Source of the DNA: a virus
Direction: 5' to 3' (one strand)
Length of the DNA: 64,000 bases
IMG/VR virus record: IMGVR_UViG_3300042452_000786
Location: 1 to 64,000 of that record
Shown here one piece after another: positions 14,608 through 22,323 of this stretch (the stretch's first letter is position 1; each line of letters begins with the position of its first letter). Below the pieces are notes generated by a model. That model worked only from the letters and a program-made list of their open reading frames with translations, did no database searches and was not told the DNA's origin. The translations under genes and the position numbers were made by a program.

Positions 14608-14623
14608 AGGAAAAACCTAGACT
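14596..14623 (+). promoter_or_regulatory. Promoter built on the third repeat unit
   Basis: TTGACT (14596-14601), 16-nt spacer, TAGACT (14618-14623). Transcription would start about 14630 and lead into the small basic protein at 14651. The two upstream repeat units place extra TTGACT hexamers at 23-bp spacing, which could be a regulator's operator array. Confidence 0.5.
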
Positions 14624-14650
14624 GTCACTGCAATCTCGCCTTGTCCTAGG

Positions 14651-14785
14651 ATGGCTAGCAAGTCCCTGAGCGGCTCACCACATAAAGATGGGGTGCCAAA
14701 ACGCACCTCGATCGGTCACGGTCGACGTAAGCGCGGCTCATTCAAGGTCCGCAGCCAGAAGAAATACCGGGGACAAGGTCATTGA
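14651..14785 (+). CDS. Small basic protein, 44 residues
   Basis: ATG 14651 to TGA 14785, with CCTAGG just upstream. Starts MASKSLSGSPHKDGVPK and ends with a strongly basic stretch (HGRRKRGSFKVRSQKKYRG). Basic, glycine-rich and short, it looks nucleic-acid binding. It follows a good promoter and precedes a small membrane protein. No family recognised. Confidence 0.6.
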   Translation: MASKSLSGSPHKDGVPKRTSIGHGRRKRGSFKVRSQKKYRGQGH

Positions 14786-14802
14786 TTCTGAAACCACAAC
14801 GT

Positions 14803-15000
14803 ATGTCTGACTCTTCTTCTTCTAGTTCTGGTGGAACTGGATTCATTGGTCTTTTGCAAGTTTTGTTTATCGGTTTAAAGCTGACCAATTACATTACTTG
14901 GCCATGGTGGCAAGTGCTTTTGCCAACCATCATTGGTTTATCTCTAGTTGGTATTCTTCTTTTGTTTGCGCTACTTATTATTTATTTACCACGCAAATAA
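14803..15000 (+). CDS. Phage transmembrane Fragile-X-F-like protein
   Basis: 65 residues from ATG 14803. After a Ser/Gly-rich start comes GFIGLLQVLFIGLKLTNYIT, then WPWWQVLLPTIIG and a second hydrophobic helix. The phrase LLQ-x-x-F-I-x-LKL followed by W-x-WW is typical of the small phage proteins named transmembrane Fragile-X-F. Two membrane spans are predicted. Function unknown; holin-like or superinfection roles are possible. Confidence 0.65.
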   Translation: MSDSSSSSSGGTGFIGLLQVLFIGLKLTNYITWPWWQVLLPTIIGLSLVGILLLFALLIIYLPRK

Positions 15001-15054
15001 AGTCCAACGGTCCTGGGCATGACCTAAAAAGGCTCACACACAACACCACCCACC

Positions 15055-15888
15055 ATGTCTACAGTTGTATCTCAACTGACGACTGCACAACAGCTGATCT
15101 ACAGCCGTACTCGCATCGTCAACTCCACATCAAGGATTAGCCCTGAATTGTATGGCAGCCTTGAACCCAGAGACATCCTTTCAATCTCCCTGCAAGGAGA
15201 CAAAGTTCACTGCCTACTTGCAGATGGAGAGATTGCAGTTGATCGCTCAACTGTTATTGCCAACTTCTGGGAGTACAGGACACGTACACCCTCGTTCTTT
15301 GACTACAAGATTTGGCGCCAGGTAGAAAATCCGGAGGGGTTTTCAGGTGTTGCAGTTGGTGCAATTAATTATTCAATGATTCCAAACCGCATTGCCGTTG
15401 ATCGACACGGGGTCCGCAAGCTTTACTTTGTTAACGAAAACGAGAAGCTGTGCACCTGTGGTTCCTGGCAACAACTTAATGAACACAAGTTGGAACTGGA
15501 AAAAGAGTTTAAAGAGCACGGTCAACGTTGCTTTGAACCTACCTGTAAGCACTTAAGGTGGGCTGAAGCCAACACCAAGCTGCAGGCGCTGCGTTACCTG
15601 ACAAAAGATAACAAGGGAGAATACAACCCACGGCTTTGTGTTTACACTTTTGATCACCGCCGTGGCATGCTTCTCTATCGCATCACCTATGACGGAGTAA
15701 AAAGTAAAGGTCAATGGTTTCCAGTTGAAGGCTGGAAAGAAAAAGAAGTCTATGGAAAGAGCGGTATTCCTAGCGGAGAATGCTGGGATACTTTCTTTTC
15801 TGCTCTAAGTCAGACTGAACCATTCAAGCTTGTCAAGTTTTCGCACGGTGTTGCAAGCTTGATGAACAGCACACGTTCCAAAAACTGA
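15055..15888 (+). CDS. SWIM-type zinc-finger protein
   Basis: 277 residues. [11 protein letters not shown] followed about 25 residues later by [11 protein letters not shown] gives the C-x-C...C-x-H arrangement of SWIM zinc fingers. The flanks are beta-rich, with aromatic residues and [16 protein letters not shown] near the end. SWIM domains bind DNA or proteins and are associated with recombination factors. The gene lies between small plus-strand genes and the Gp157-like gene, which suggests DNA metabolism. The rest of the protein is unrecognised. Confidence 0.55.
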   Translation: MSTVVSQLTTAQQLIYSRTRIVNSTSRISPELYGSLEPRDILSISLQGDKVHCLLADGEIAVDRSTVIANFWEYRTRTPSFFDYKIWRQVENPEGFSGVAVGAINYSMIPNRIAVDRHGVRKLYFVNENEKLCTCGSWQQLNEHKLELEKEFKEHGQRCFEPTCKHLRWAEANTKLQALRYLTKDNKGEYNPRLCVYTFDHRRGMLLYRITYDGVKSKGQWFPVEGWKEKEVYGKSGIPSGECWDTFFSALSQTEPFKLVKFSHGVASLMNSTRSKN

Positions 15889-15905
15889 TTACCCACGAAC
15901 ACATC

Positions 15906-16502
15906 ATGGCTGACAAACAGAGTTACATTCAATTGGCAGAATCCGTTCAGCACATTACTTTTCTCAAAGATTTTCCTGACGCCAGTGAAGATGAGAAGGC
16001 TGAGCTGGAGGCGCACCTCAAGGATCTTGCTTCCAGGCAAGAGTCCAAGTTTGATTCAATCATTGGATTGATCAAGAAGTGTGATGCTTATATAGATGCA
16101 TTGCAGAGTGAGCTTGATGAGATTAAAACAAATCTTGATGCTTGGAAGAAGAACAAGGAGAAGATTACGAACATTATTAAGTTTGCTTATCAACAGGATC
16201 TGATTGGTGGTACGCCAACAGGTGTTAAGTATCAAGCAACTATTAAGCGCGTTAAACCTAGGTTGGTTGATAACTTTGAGCACTGGAGCGATGCGGAAAA
16301 AACGGAGTACGGACTGCGTAAAACAACGACCGTTACACGGATCAAAGATGACGTTGTTGTTGACGTTAAGCAGGAGGATCTTCCTGATAAAACACGAGTC
16401 AGGGAATCGTTGACTGCGGATGACGGGGCTGCTCCAGTGTCGTCCCAGCTTGTTCCTGGGTTTGCGTTTGTGTACGAACGTCGTAAGAGGTTGACAAACT
16501 GA
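15906..16502 (+). CDS. Siphovirus Gp157-like protein
   Basis: 198 residues. Acidic N-terminal helix, then a coiled coil ([34 protein letters not shown]) and a C-terminal beta domain ([25 protein letters not shown]-like end). This order matches the Gp157 family of siphophages, often next to single-strand annealing recombinases or SSB. It probably helps recombination or replication, but no activity is known. ATG 15906 is 17 nt after the SWIM gene. Confidence 0.65.
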   Translation: MADKQSYIQLAESVQHITFLKDFPDASEDEKAELEAHLKDLASRQESKFDSIIGLIKKCDAYIDALQSELDEIKTNLDAWKKNKEKITNIIKFAYQQDLIGGTPTGVKYQATIKRVKPRLVDNFEHWSDAEKTEYGLRKTTTVTRIKDDVVVDVKQEDLPDKTRVRESLTADDGAAPVSSQLVPGFAFVYERRKRLTN

Positions 16503-16524
16503 TAAGATAAAAAGCGGGTGCGCG

Positions 16525-16690
16525 TCAGGCACATAGCCTGAAAGGCGGCCCTTGCTAAGTCCTGGGTTTCCAGGCCAGGGGGATGGCCTCCCCTGCTCGA
16601 AGGGTGCAACAAGGAACGTTGCATTAAACGAAGGATCCCCTCAGCCACATCGTAGAAGCACTGTTAAGGTGATCGTGGGTGGACATCCTC
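16525..16690 (+). ncRNA. Multi-hairpin non-coding region after the Gp157-like gene
   Basis: In 16503-16715 no frame is credible but several stems are exact: TCAGGC/GCCTGA (16525-16541), CCTGG/CCAGG (16561-16574), CAGGGG/CCCCTG (16576-16595), TGCAAC/GTTGCA (16605-16623), and an outer GGAT (16633-16636)/ATCC (16685-16688). It begins right after TAAGATAAAA. It could be a leader RNA for the 54-residue gene that follows or an independent small RNA. Confidence 0.45.
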
Positions 16691-16715
16691 GCCCTACATT
16701 TAATCTGTGTTAATC

Positions 16716-16880
16716 ATGCCTCAAAAGAAACCCGGCGACCCCGGCCTTTACGCAAACATTCGAGCTAAACAAGAGCGCATCAAGCAAGGCAGCGGTGAAA
16801 CCATGCGCAAGCCTGGCGAGAAAGGCGCTCCAACAGAAAAAGCATTTAAGGATTCCGCTAAGACTGCAAAGAAAAAGTAA
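16716..16880 (+). CDS. Small basic KPG-rich protein, 54 residues
   Basis: ATG 16716 to TAA 16880: MPQKKPGDPGLYANIRAKQE, then a stretch with MRKPGEKGAPTEKAF, and a Lys-rich end (AKTAKKK). Small proteins with the RKPG-x-KGAPT pattern recur in tailed phages near structural or DNA genes. They may be packaged or bind DNA; no function is proven. Confidence 0.65.
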   Translation: MPQKKPGDPGLYANIRAKQERIKQGSGETMRKPGEKGAPTEKAFKDSAKTAKKK

Positions 16881-16956
16881 GTAAAACGATTTCCTAACAC
16901 TGCTTGTCGTTGCAGGGCTTCTGTGGTTACGCTGTACGCGGACACCGGAGCCCTCA

Positions 16957-17283
16957 ATGACCGAGTTTTACGTTGAGAATTTTAAGTCTTATTCAGCGAT
17001 TTTCAAAAAACACGCATGTTACATTGCGGAACTCATGGAGATCCTAGAAAATGCAATTGTTTTTAGGGGTATCCCGCCAGTGGGCAGAACAGAAAAACTG
17101 TTCAGGATAACCCTAGACCTGCTCTATCACGTCGACCAATCTTATAAGAAAAAGTATGAGATTGATGAGCCTGAGTTCAAGCTGACAACTTACATGAGTG
17201 AAGAAGATGTCATTGGTGCACTGCGAACTGCAATCAAAGAAGAACTTATTGATCTCAACGGTAACAACAATGGAACCAAATGA
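16957..17283 (+). CDS. Hypothetical helical protein
   Basis: 108 residues, mostly helical, with a basic stretch around QSYKKKYEIDE and an acidic C-terminal helix. No recognised domain. It overlaps the start of the AbrB-like gene by 14 nt. A good ORF with no competing frame on either strand. Confidence 0.55.
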   Translation: MTEFYVENFKSYSAIFKKHACYIAELMEILENAIVFRGIPPVGRTEKLFRITLDLLYHVDQSYKKKYEIDEPEFKLTTYMSEEDVIGALRTAIKEELIDLNGNNNGTK

Positions 17284-17452
17284 AAAAACGGAAACCAAGC
17301 GTTGGACACTTCCTGTTGATGAGGACGGTGTTCTTATCCTCCCAGATGAACTCTGGGCTGAGTTGGGGTGGAAAGAAGATGACTCCCTGGAATGGGTTGA
17401 TCAAGAAGATGGTTCATTTCTTCTCGTAAAAGTTGAAGAAAGTGACGAGTAA
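17270..17452 (+). CDS. AbrB/SpoVT-like small DNA-binding protein
   Basis: 60 residues from ATG 17270. RWTLPVDEDGVLILPDELWA then LGWKEDDSLEW and SFLLVKV follow the swapped-hairpin AbrB pattern (strand, Gly, strand, PxEl(l/w), helix, Gly-W-x-x-(G/D)D-x-L). Such proteins are antitoxins of the MazE type or transition-state-like regulators. No MazF-like toxin is next to it. The start is chosen because it keeps the fold intact. Confidence 0.65.
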   Translation: MEPNEKTETKRWTLPVDEDGVLILPDELWAELGWKEDDSLEWVDQEDGSFLLVKVEESDE

Positions 17453-17642
17453 AGATCAACCGGACTGGGTCTGCAACAACTGCAATGAACAGTTTGGAAA
17501 ATGGTGGGTCGATGATCAATACATCGGCCCTTCTTCTTATTACGCCACGTACCACTCAGGTCCCTGTGAAGTCTGTAACCAAGTCAAATACGTTACAGAA
17601 GCCAGGGATTTTGGTTATCTCAGATCTGACTGGAAGAATTAG
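17433..17642 (+). CDS. Small zinc-ribbon protein
   Basis: 69 residues. WVCNNCNEQFGKWWVDD and later GPCEVCNQVK give two CxxC pairs spaced about 30 residues apart, a zinc-ribbon layout. It overlaps the AbrB-like gene by 20 nt. Probably a nucleic-acid or protein-interaction module; no further assignment. Confidence 0.6.
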   Translation: MKKVTSKDQPDWVCNNCNEQFGKWWVDDQYIGPSSYYATYHSGPCEVCNQVKYVTEARDFGYLRSDWKN

Positions 17643-18952
17643 CGGCTGATCTCTTCGAAGTCCATCGAAGCGTAAATGTTTGCTCCATTTGAACTTGCAG
17701 CCGCAACTAACGTCAATTCATACGGCGTGCTAGTAAACGGTTCTCGTTCCAGCTGGAACTTAAACAACGCTTCTTTAAGGATGTCAATTGTGTTGCGGGA
17801 TTGGTTGGATGCACTGGAGTAACCAGAAGCAAGGATGCGTCCGCTAGCAAACGATGTTCCTGTGATGTTGTACTCAACTGCAGAATCTACTCCGGCGCTT
17901 ACCCACGTACCGCCTGTTGTTGTTCCGCTTGCAATGACTTGCCAGTTGTAGTTAGCGTTGTTTGTAATGCCCATAATTGAAAGGGCTGTAAGAATGACAA
18001 TTGCATCTAAACGATTGGGAGAAGCTTTAAGGCGAATTGAGATTACAGGGTAGTAAGTTCCTGCTGTGGTTAAAGCATGAGGTGTAGTAATCGGAACGCT
18101 GATTGCTTTCTGAGCGCCACGTAATTCGTATCCTCCTTCTGATAAAACAGAAGAGCAAATTTGTTTTAGCGTACTGCTACTTGCTGTTGTTGCTGTGTTT
18201 TCAATCTCATAACGCAGCGGCAGAGAAGCAGTCGTAATGTACGTTGATGCAATTACGTTTGCATGTTGGAACACGTGGCAAGCAACAAACTTGCCGTCAA
18301 TAACAAAACCCAGCCGCACACTGCCAAGACCTAACCACTCAATATCCATCCACAGGATTTGAGCTTTGGTAACATCCAAAGTCATTCCGGAGATCCCCGT
18401 TCCATCCAAGGGATCAAGGTTCCAGTTGGATTGAGAAACTCGTGTTTCAGTTACTGTTCCAGTAACAATGCTGCGTTCAACAAAAGAAAGGGAGTTAGCA
18501 CCTGTGCCGTTTAGCTCCAGGTACATGCCATTGTCGTTGCCGTAATAGCCGACACGCTGTCTCAACCCTGTTTTGGCAGGGCTCATTACAAAAGTACTCA
18601 GCACCAGCAAAGATTTGCCGGGTTGGTAAGAAAAAACTTTGGTGGTTTCGCGGTAAACCCTGGAGCCAGATGTAGTCGTTACGGCTAAATCAACTAAACC
18701 TTGGTTGGCGTTAAACGTTGTTGTGCCACCAGATGCAGTAGACGTTGCCCACAGCCCGTTCTCCCGGTAACGATGGCTGGAATCAAACAGAGTCAAGGGC
18801 GTAGAAACCCGAAGGCGACCAAAAGAATCAATAGAAGAAGGTTGTGCTGCTGTACCAGAGTCAAGAATGACCCTCAGTGGTTCATCCAATAAACCGGATA
18901 CCTTAACTACCTCGTAACGAGCTTCATCTCTTGGGTCAATAATTGTTGCCAC
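17639..18952 (-). CDS. Virion structural protein, paralogue of the 42843-45767 protein
   Basis: 437 residues on the minus strand inside the early region. SSIDSFGRLRVSTPLTLFDS, then VFSYQPGKSLL, YYGNDNGMYLEL, QSNWNLDPLDGTG and WMDIEWLGLGSVRLGFV are matched one for one in the 974-residue protein (GKLRVSTPQALIDTD, RYQSGKGIQF, QSQWNLDRCNGTG, YIDYSWYGAGAIRFGF). These blocks occur in cyanophage tail or fibre proteins. The last 4 nt overlap the zinc-ribbon gene on the other strand. Confidence 0.75.
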   Translation of the reverse strand: MATIIDPRDEARYEVVKVSGLLDEPLRVILDSGTAAQPSSIDSFGRLRVSTPLTLFDSSHRYRENGLWATSTASGGTTTFNANQGLVDLAVTTTSGSRVYRETTKVFSYQPGKSLLVLSTFVMSPAKTGLRQRVGYYGNDNGMYLELNGTGANSLSFVERSIVTGTVTETRVSQSNWNLDPLDGTGISGMTLDVTKAQILWMDIEWLGLGSVRLGFVIDGKFVACHVFQHANVIASTYITTASLPLRYEIENTATTASSSTLKQICSSVLSEGGYELRGAQKAISVPITTPHALTTAGTYYPVISIRLKASPNRLDAIVILTALSIMGITNNANYNWQVIASGTTTGGTWVSAGVDSAVEYNITGTSFASGRILASGYSSASNQSRNTIDILKEALFKFQLEREPFTSTPYELTLVAAASSNGANIYASMDFEEISR

Positions 18953-19037
18953 GCCGCGCCTAAAAAACTATCTACTCAGTTTAACGGTTGCATTCCAGAT
19001 TAGAAAGGTTAAGCTGTCCCTGTTACTACTTCCTGTC

Positions 19038-19277
19038 ATGCGGGAATCTAAAAAGATCAGGTACAAGGGAAAGCCTTCTGAGATCCTGGAGTCTATCCTT
19101 TACGAAGGCTACGAAATTAAAAGTCTTAAGCACGGCAACACAGGCCACACTCTATACAGCTCGCCAAGCAAGGAATATGAGTGGGAAAACTGCTGGGGCA
19201 TGGATCTTCAGACAGCAAAAAACAATGTGCTGAAGTACAACCAACACCTGACTGAAACAAGTTCGGTGCCAGGGTGA
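19038..19277 (+). CDS. Hypothetical protein, 79 residues
   Basis: ATG 19038. Basic N-terminus (MRESKKIRYKGKPSEIL), then an alpha/beta pattern with EYEWENCWGMDLQTAKNNVL. No known family. It restarts plus-strand coding after the inserted minus-strand structural gene and precedes a winged-helix protein. Confidence 0.55.
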   Translation: MRESKKIRYKGKPSEILESILYEGYEIKSLKHGNTGHTLYSSPSKEYEWENCWGMDLQTAKNNVLKYNQHLTETSSVPG

Positions 19278-19338
19278 AACGCCCGTAGAATCAACACTGT
19301 ATCGATTTTGTGGTAGCTGAGAAGTGGTTCGCCCGGTG

Positions 19339-19584
19339 ATGACTGATCTCATGGATGACCTGGCAATGGACATCCATGCTTATCTTCTTGAAATTTCTAC
19401 CGAATACCAAGGAAATAACTACGTCCTGATTCCAATTACGGATGTCGTTAAGAAGTTTCAACGGAATCACCGCACCATTCAGCGGCGCATTGGTGCGCTT
19501 AAAGATGAAGGGCTTCTTGTTCCTGTCATCCGCAAAAACACGATTGCGCTCTACCACGTTAAAGAACAGGAGGACCAACCATGA
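19339..19584 (+). CDS. Winged helix-turn-helix protein
   Basis: 81 residues from ATG 19339 (GTG 19324 also possible). VLIPITDVVKKFQRNHRTIQ then RRIGALKDEGLLVPVIRKN and a strand IALYHV give helix-turn-helix plus wing. Likely a small transcriptional regulator acting on phage early genes. It ends 4 nt into the next gene. Confidence 0.65.
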   Translation: MTDLMDDLAMDIHAYLLEISTEYQGNNYVLIPITDVVKKFQRNHRTIQRRIGALKDEGLLVPVIRKNTIALYHVKEQEDQP

Positions 19585-19886
19585 CGGATAAGCCGAGTGA
19601 TAGCAGTCATCTTGAAGCTCTTTCGTTCCTCCTTTCTTCTTTTACAGACAACGGCAGATCGCTTAGAGCATTTACAGCTAACCCTCAGGAACTGGCTATC
19701 ACAATCTTGACTGCAGGTCTGCTTGCCAATTCAAAGCTGATGGTCAGCCCAGAGGATGCGGTCAAATGTGCTTTTGATATTCACTCCAGGATTCAAAGGC
19801 ACGTGAGCCAGCATCAGTCGATGACGTTTGCAGCCAACATCGAGAACTGTTTTACGGGATCGCACCCTGAAGTTGAAGGCGATTGA
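19581..19886 (+). CDS. Hypothetical helical protein
   Basis: 101 residues, ATGA overlap with the winged-helix gene and AGGAGG upstream of the start. Helical, with LSFLLSSFTDNGRSLRAF and later AVKCAFDIHSRIQ. Its 3' end overlaps the 3' end of the convergent speD gene by 35 nt. No family recognised. Confidence 0.6.
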   Translation: MTDKPSDSSHLEALSFLLSSFTDNGRSLRAFTANPQELAITILTAGLLANSKLMVSPEDAVKCAFDIHSRIQRHVSQHQSMTFAANIENCFTGSHPEVEGD

Positions 19887-20277
19887 CGCTGTGACCTTCT
19901 CGGGATAGCAGCTTCATTGATCCTGCTGTTGCCTTTAAGGATTTTCTTAGGCTGCGGCACGCTGCTTCTGGATTGGTGTGGTCACCGCAGGTAAACGCGT
20001 CAATTGCTGCGTATCCGTGCTCAGGCCAGGTGTGAATTGAGAGGTGTGATTCGGATAAAAGGGCAACCGCAGTCACCCCCTGGGGTTCAAATTTATGGGA
20101 AACCATGCCCAAAAGCGTTGCGCCAGAAGCGTCTGCTGCTTGCGTCATGGCTTCCTTGATGAAGGCTTCATCATCGAGCAGGTTCGGATCGCCGCCCTGT
20201 AACTCGTAAATGCAATGCCGTCCTACAACACCAGGAACTTCATACACCTCTGCTGAACCATGCAATTTTCTCTCCAT
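19852..20277 (-). CDS. speD: S-adenosylmethionine decarboxylase proenzyme (SpeD)
   Basis: 141 residues from ATG 20277; a longer frame upstream is antisense to the nuclease gene and is not needed. GRHCIYELQGGDPNLLDDEA, FEPQGVTAVALLSESHLSIH and AIDAFTCGDH match bacterial class 1B AdoMetDC. Self-cleavage occurs before the Ser in SESH to make the pyruvoyl group; the His of the SIHTW segment and the Cys of FTCGD are the other active residues. It makes decarboxylated AdoMet for spermidine synthesis. speD is a known auxiliary gene of cyanophages. Confidence 0.95.
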   Translation of the reverse strand: MERKLHGSAEVYEVPGVVGRHCIYELQGGDPNLLDDEAFIKEAMTQAADASGATLLGMVSHKFEPQGVTAVALLSESHLSIHTWPEHGYAAIDAFTCGDHTNPEAACRSLRKSLKATAGSMKLLSREGHSVNRLQLQGAIP

Positions 20278-20355
20278 TTTACGCAGGGTGTATCGATCTA
20301 AAACGTAGACAGGCACTGGTTTAGGCGGTACCTTTTGTTGAACTGCTGCACCCTC

Positions 20356-21267
20356 ATGCCCCCTGCGTTGCTTGAAATTCCTGCAGCAGTTCTTGGAAGA
20401 GAAGAACTGGAGCGCAAAATTCATACAACGTACGATCGGACTGCATCGTATAAGCAGTTCGTGGATTATCGATCGGAAGGAGATACCCGGCTCCAGGATA
20501 ATATCGGAAGGCTGTACCGAACTCCCTACGGTGCATTGGCATCCACTACCACAATCTTGAGTGCTACTGGTGGTAACAAAGCTGCTCTTGAACGTTGGAA
20601 TCAGAAAAACCCGGGTAAACGAGAGGAGGCGGCAAAGCGTGGAACTCTTGTACACTCTTACATGGAGCGGTACATGCTGGGAGAGCGCAATTTTGAAATC
20701 GATTCTGCTGTTGAACCGTTTTGGCGAGACCTTCCTAAAAACCTGGATAAACTGGGTCGTTGTATTTGGGCAGAAAATCCTCTCCACGATGCGTTTCCTT
20801 GGTGCGTAGGAGCAGATGGCATCTCCAGGGTGTGGCATCCTGGTCGATGCGAATCCGAGGTTCGTGGCTGGGCCGGGGCGCCAGATTTAATTTTTGAATA
20901 CAAAGGTAAAATTGTATTAGGAGATCTAAAGACAAGCGCAAACCGATACTACGCACGCTGGCCAGGGCCTGAAACACCAAAATCGGAATACGGCTTGAAG
21001 CGTGCAGGATTCCTCAAGTACGAAAAGTGCCAACGTCAAATGGCTTCCTACGCTTTAGCGTGTGAGCACACCATCGGCATTAAGCCCGAAATCTTAATGA
21101 CCTTTGTGTGTACAGAAGAAACTACTCAAGTATTTGCTATTCAAGGCTCTACAATCGACAAGTACAAAGAAAAATGGTGGGACACTGTAGATAAGTTTTA
21201 CGATGAACTCAGCAACAAAAAGCTAAACGAAATTGACATGAAAGTTGTTGATGGAGATAAAGGCTAA
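20356..21267 (+). CDS. PD-(D/E)XK exonuclease (RecB/Cas4-like)
   Basis: 303 residues from ATG 20356. RGTLVHSYMERYMLG (motif with catalytic His), GWAGAPDLIFEYKGK (the G-x-PD motif), IVLGDLKTS (D-x-K) and KCQRQMASYALACE (Q-x3-Y) are the four RecB-family nuclease motifs in order. Such phage nucleases process DNA ends for recombination or degrade host DNA. It is translationally coupled to the homing endonuclease downstream (TAATG). It diverges from speD with a very short shared promoter gap. Confidence 0.9.
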   Translation: MPPALLEIPAAVLGREELERKIHTTYDRTASYKQFVDYRSEGDTRLQDNIGRLYRTPYGALASTTTILSATGGNKAALERWNQKNPGKREEAAKRGTLVHSYMERYMLGERNFEIDSAVEPFWRDLPKNLDKLGRCIWAENPLHDAFPWCVGADGISRVWHPGRCESEVRGWAGAPDLIFEYKGKIVLGDLKTSANRYYARWPGPETPKSEYGLKRAGFLKYEKCQRQMASYALACEHTIGIKPEILMTFVCTEETTQVFAIQGSTIDKYKEKWWDTVDKFYDELSNKKLNEIDMKVVDGDKG

Positions 21268-22184
21268 TGAAAGAGAAAAAATATAACTATGTTTATGCTG
21301 TTATCAATTTTGATCAGCGCCTTGCTTATATTGGCTCCAGAGGTAGCAATAAACCACCCCTGGAAGACTCCTACATGGGCAGTTTCAAAAAAGACTCAAA
21401 GTTTGTACCTGTTAAAAAAATTATCCTTAGTGAACATCCTGCAAGAAAAGAAGCTTATGATGCCGAGAGAGAATGGCAAATAAGGTTCAATGTGGCAAAA
21501 AGTAAACTCTTTGTTAACAGAGGTATCCTGACTTCTTCGGGTTTCAGTAACGCTGGAAATATCGGAGGCATCGGGCACATGAAAGGAAAAACGCACACAA
21601 AAGAAACAAAAAGACAAATTAGAAATAAAATGAAAAGCCGATTTAAAAATGTAACAGTCAAAAATATTGATACAGGAGAAGTGTTTAGTTTTGACTCTAT
21701 CGGCCAAGCGTCTCGCGAGTTGAAGATTTCCTCTACTCAGTTAACTTTTTTGTTGCAAGGCAAATACAAAAGAACTCACAATTACTGCCTTGAAAACACT
21801 GATACAAGCATTTTTGAAACAAAGTTTGTTTTAAAGAACTCCACTACCGGAGAACTTGTTGAGGCTACATCTCAAGCTGAGATGGCTAATAAAATTGGTG
21901 CCGGCTCAGGAAGCGTGTCCCGTGTCTTCAGCGGTTTAAGGCTTTCCGTTAAAGGTTATTGTTTACCGGAAACAGACGTTAGCTTGCTTGGTATTAAAAA
22001 CCGCACTATAAAATTATTCAATACTTGCACTGAAGCAGTTGAAGAATTTAAGGGAGTTACTTCAGCCGCTAAGAAAATTGGCGTCAGCCACTCGTTGGTG
22101 TCAATGGTATTGAAAGGAAAGAGGCCGCGAGCGGGTAATTACGTGCTCTGTCCGGTGTTTAAAGGCGGGGACTCACAGGACTAA
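21267..22184 (+). CDS. GIY-YIG homing endonuclease with NUMOD repeats
   Basis: 305 residues. NYVYAVINFDQRLAYIGSRG is the GIY-YIG motif in variant form (VYA...YIG), with Arg and Glu residues following in the expected spacing. Residues 95-125 (GHMKGKTHTKETKRQIRNKM) look like NUMOD3. Then three NUMOD1-like units, each a strand-turn (KNIDTGEVFSF, KNSTTGELVEA, FNTCTEAVEEF) plus helix-turn-helix and G(K/L)-(Y/R). It is free-standing between nuclease and helicase genes and would target the cognate site in related phages. Confidence 0.85.
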   Translation: MKEKKYNYVYAVINFDQRLAYIGSRGSNKPPLEDSYMGSFKKDSKFVPVKKIILSEHPARKEAYDAEREWQIRFNVAKSKLFVNRGILTSSGFSNAGNIGGIGHMKGKTHTKETKRQIRNKMKSRFKNVTVKNIDTGEVFSFDSIGQASRELKISSTQLTFLLQGKYKRTHNYCLENTDTSIFETKFVLKNSTTGELVEATSQAEMANKIGAGSGSVSRVFSGLRLSVKGYCLPETDVSLLGIKNRTIKLFNTCTEAVEEFKGVTSAAKKIGVSHSLVSMVLKGKRPRAGNYVLCPVFKGGDSQD

Positions 22185-22192
22185 TGGTGAGA

Positions 22193-22219
22193 CGGGAAAA
22201 TGCAGATGCATTCCCCGTA
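22193..22219 (+). other. Imperfect hairpin between endonuclease and primase-helicase
   Basis: ACGGG and AATGCA (22193 onward) are complemented by TGCATT and CCCGT, giving a stem of about 10 pairs with one mismatch and a bulge. The 139-nt gap 22185-22323 holds no credible frame. It could be mRNA processing or part of the homing endonuclease's insertion scar. Confidence 0.35.
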
Positions 22220-22323
22220 CATTGGAAGGACAGAAAGACTACAGGATCGATGGCTGCCACGGGCTGCGCCAGGGGCTACTCTCAATCTGATGTCAACCCT
22301 CAAAAGCTCGAAATAAAGACATC

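Noticed and set aside
16503-16715. Possible glutamine (glnA-type) riboswitch
   Set aside because: CGAAGGATC and AAGGAACG recall parts of the glnA motif, but the conserved GACGGAAGUAGG core is absent and the stems do not match.
19852-20838. 328-residue version of SpeD
   Set aside because: The added N-terminus is antisense to the PD-(D/E)XK nuclease and lacks SpeD features; ATG 20277 gives the normal length.
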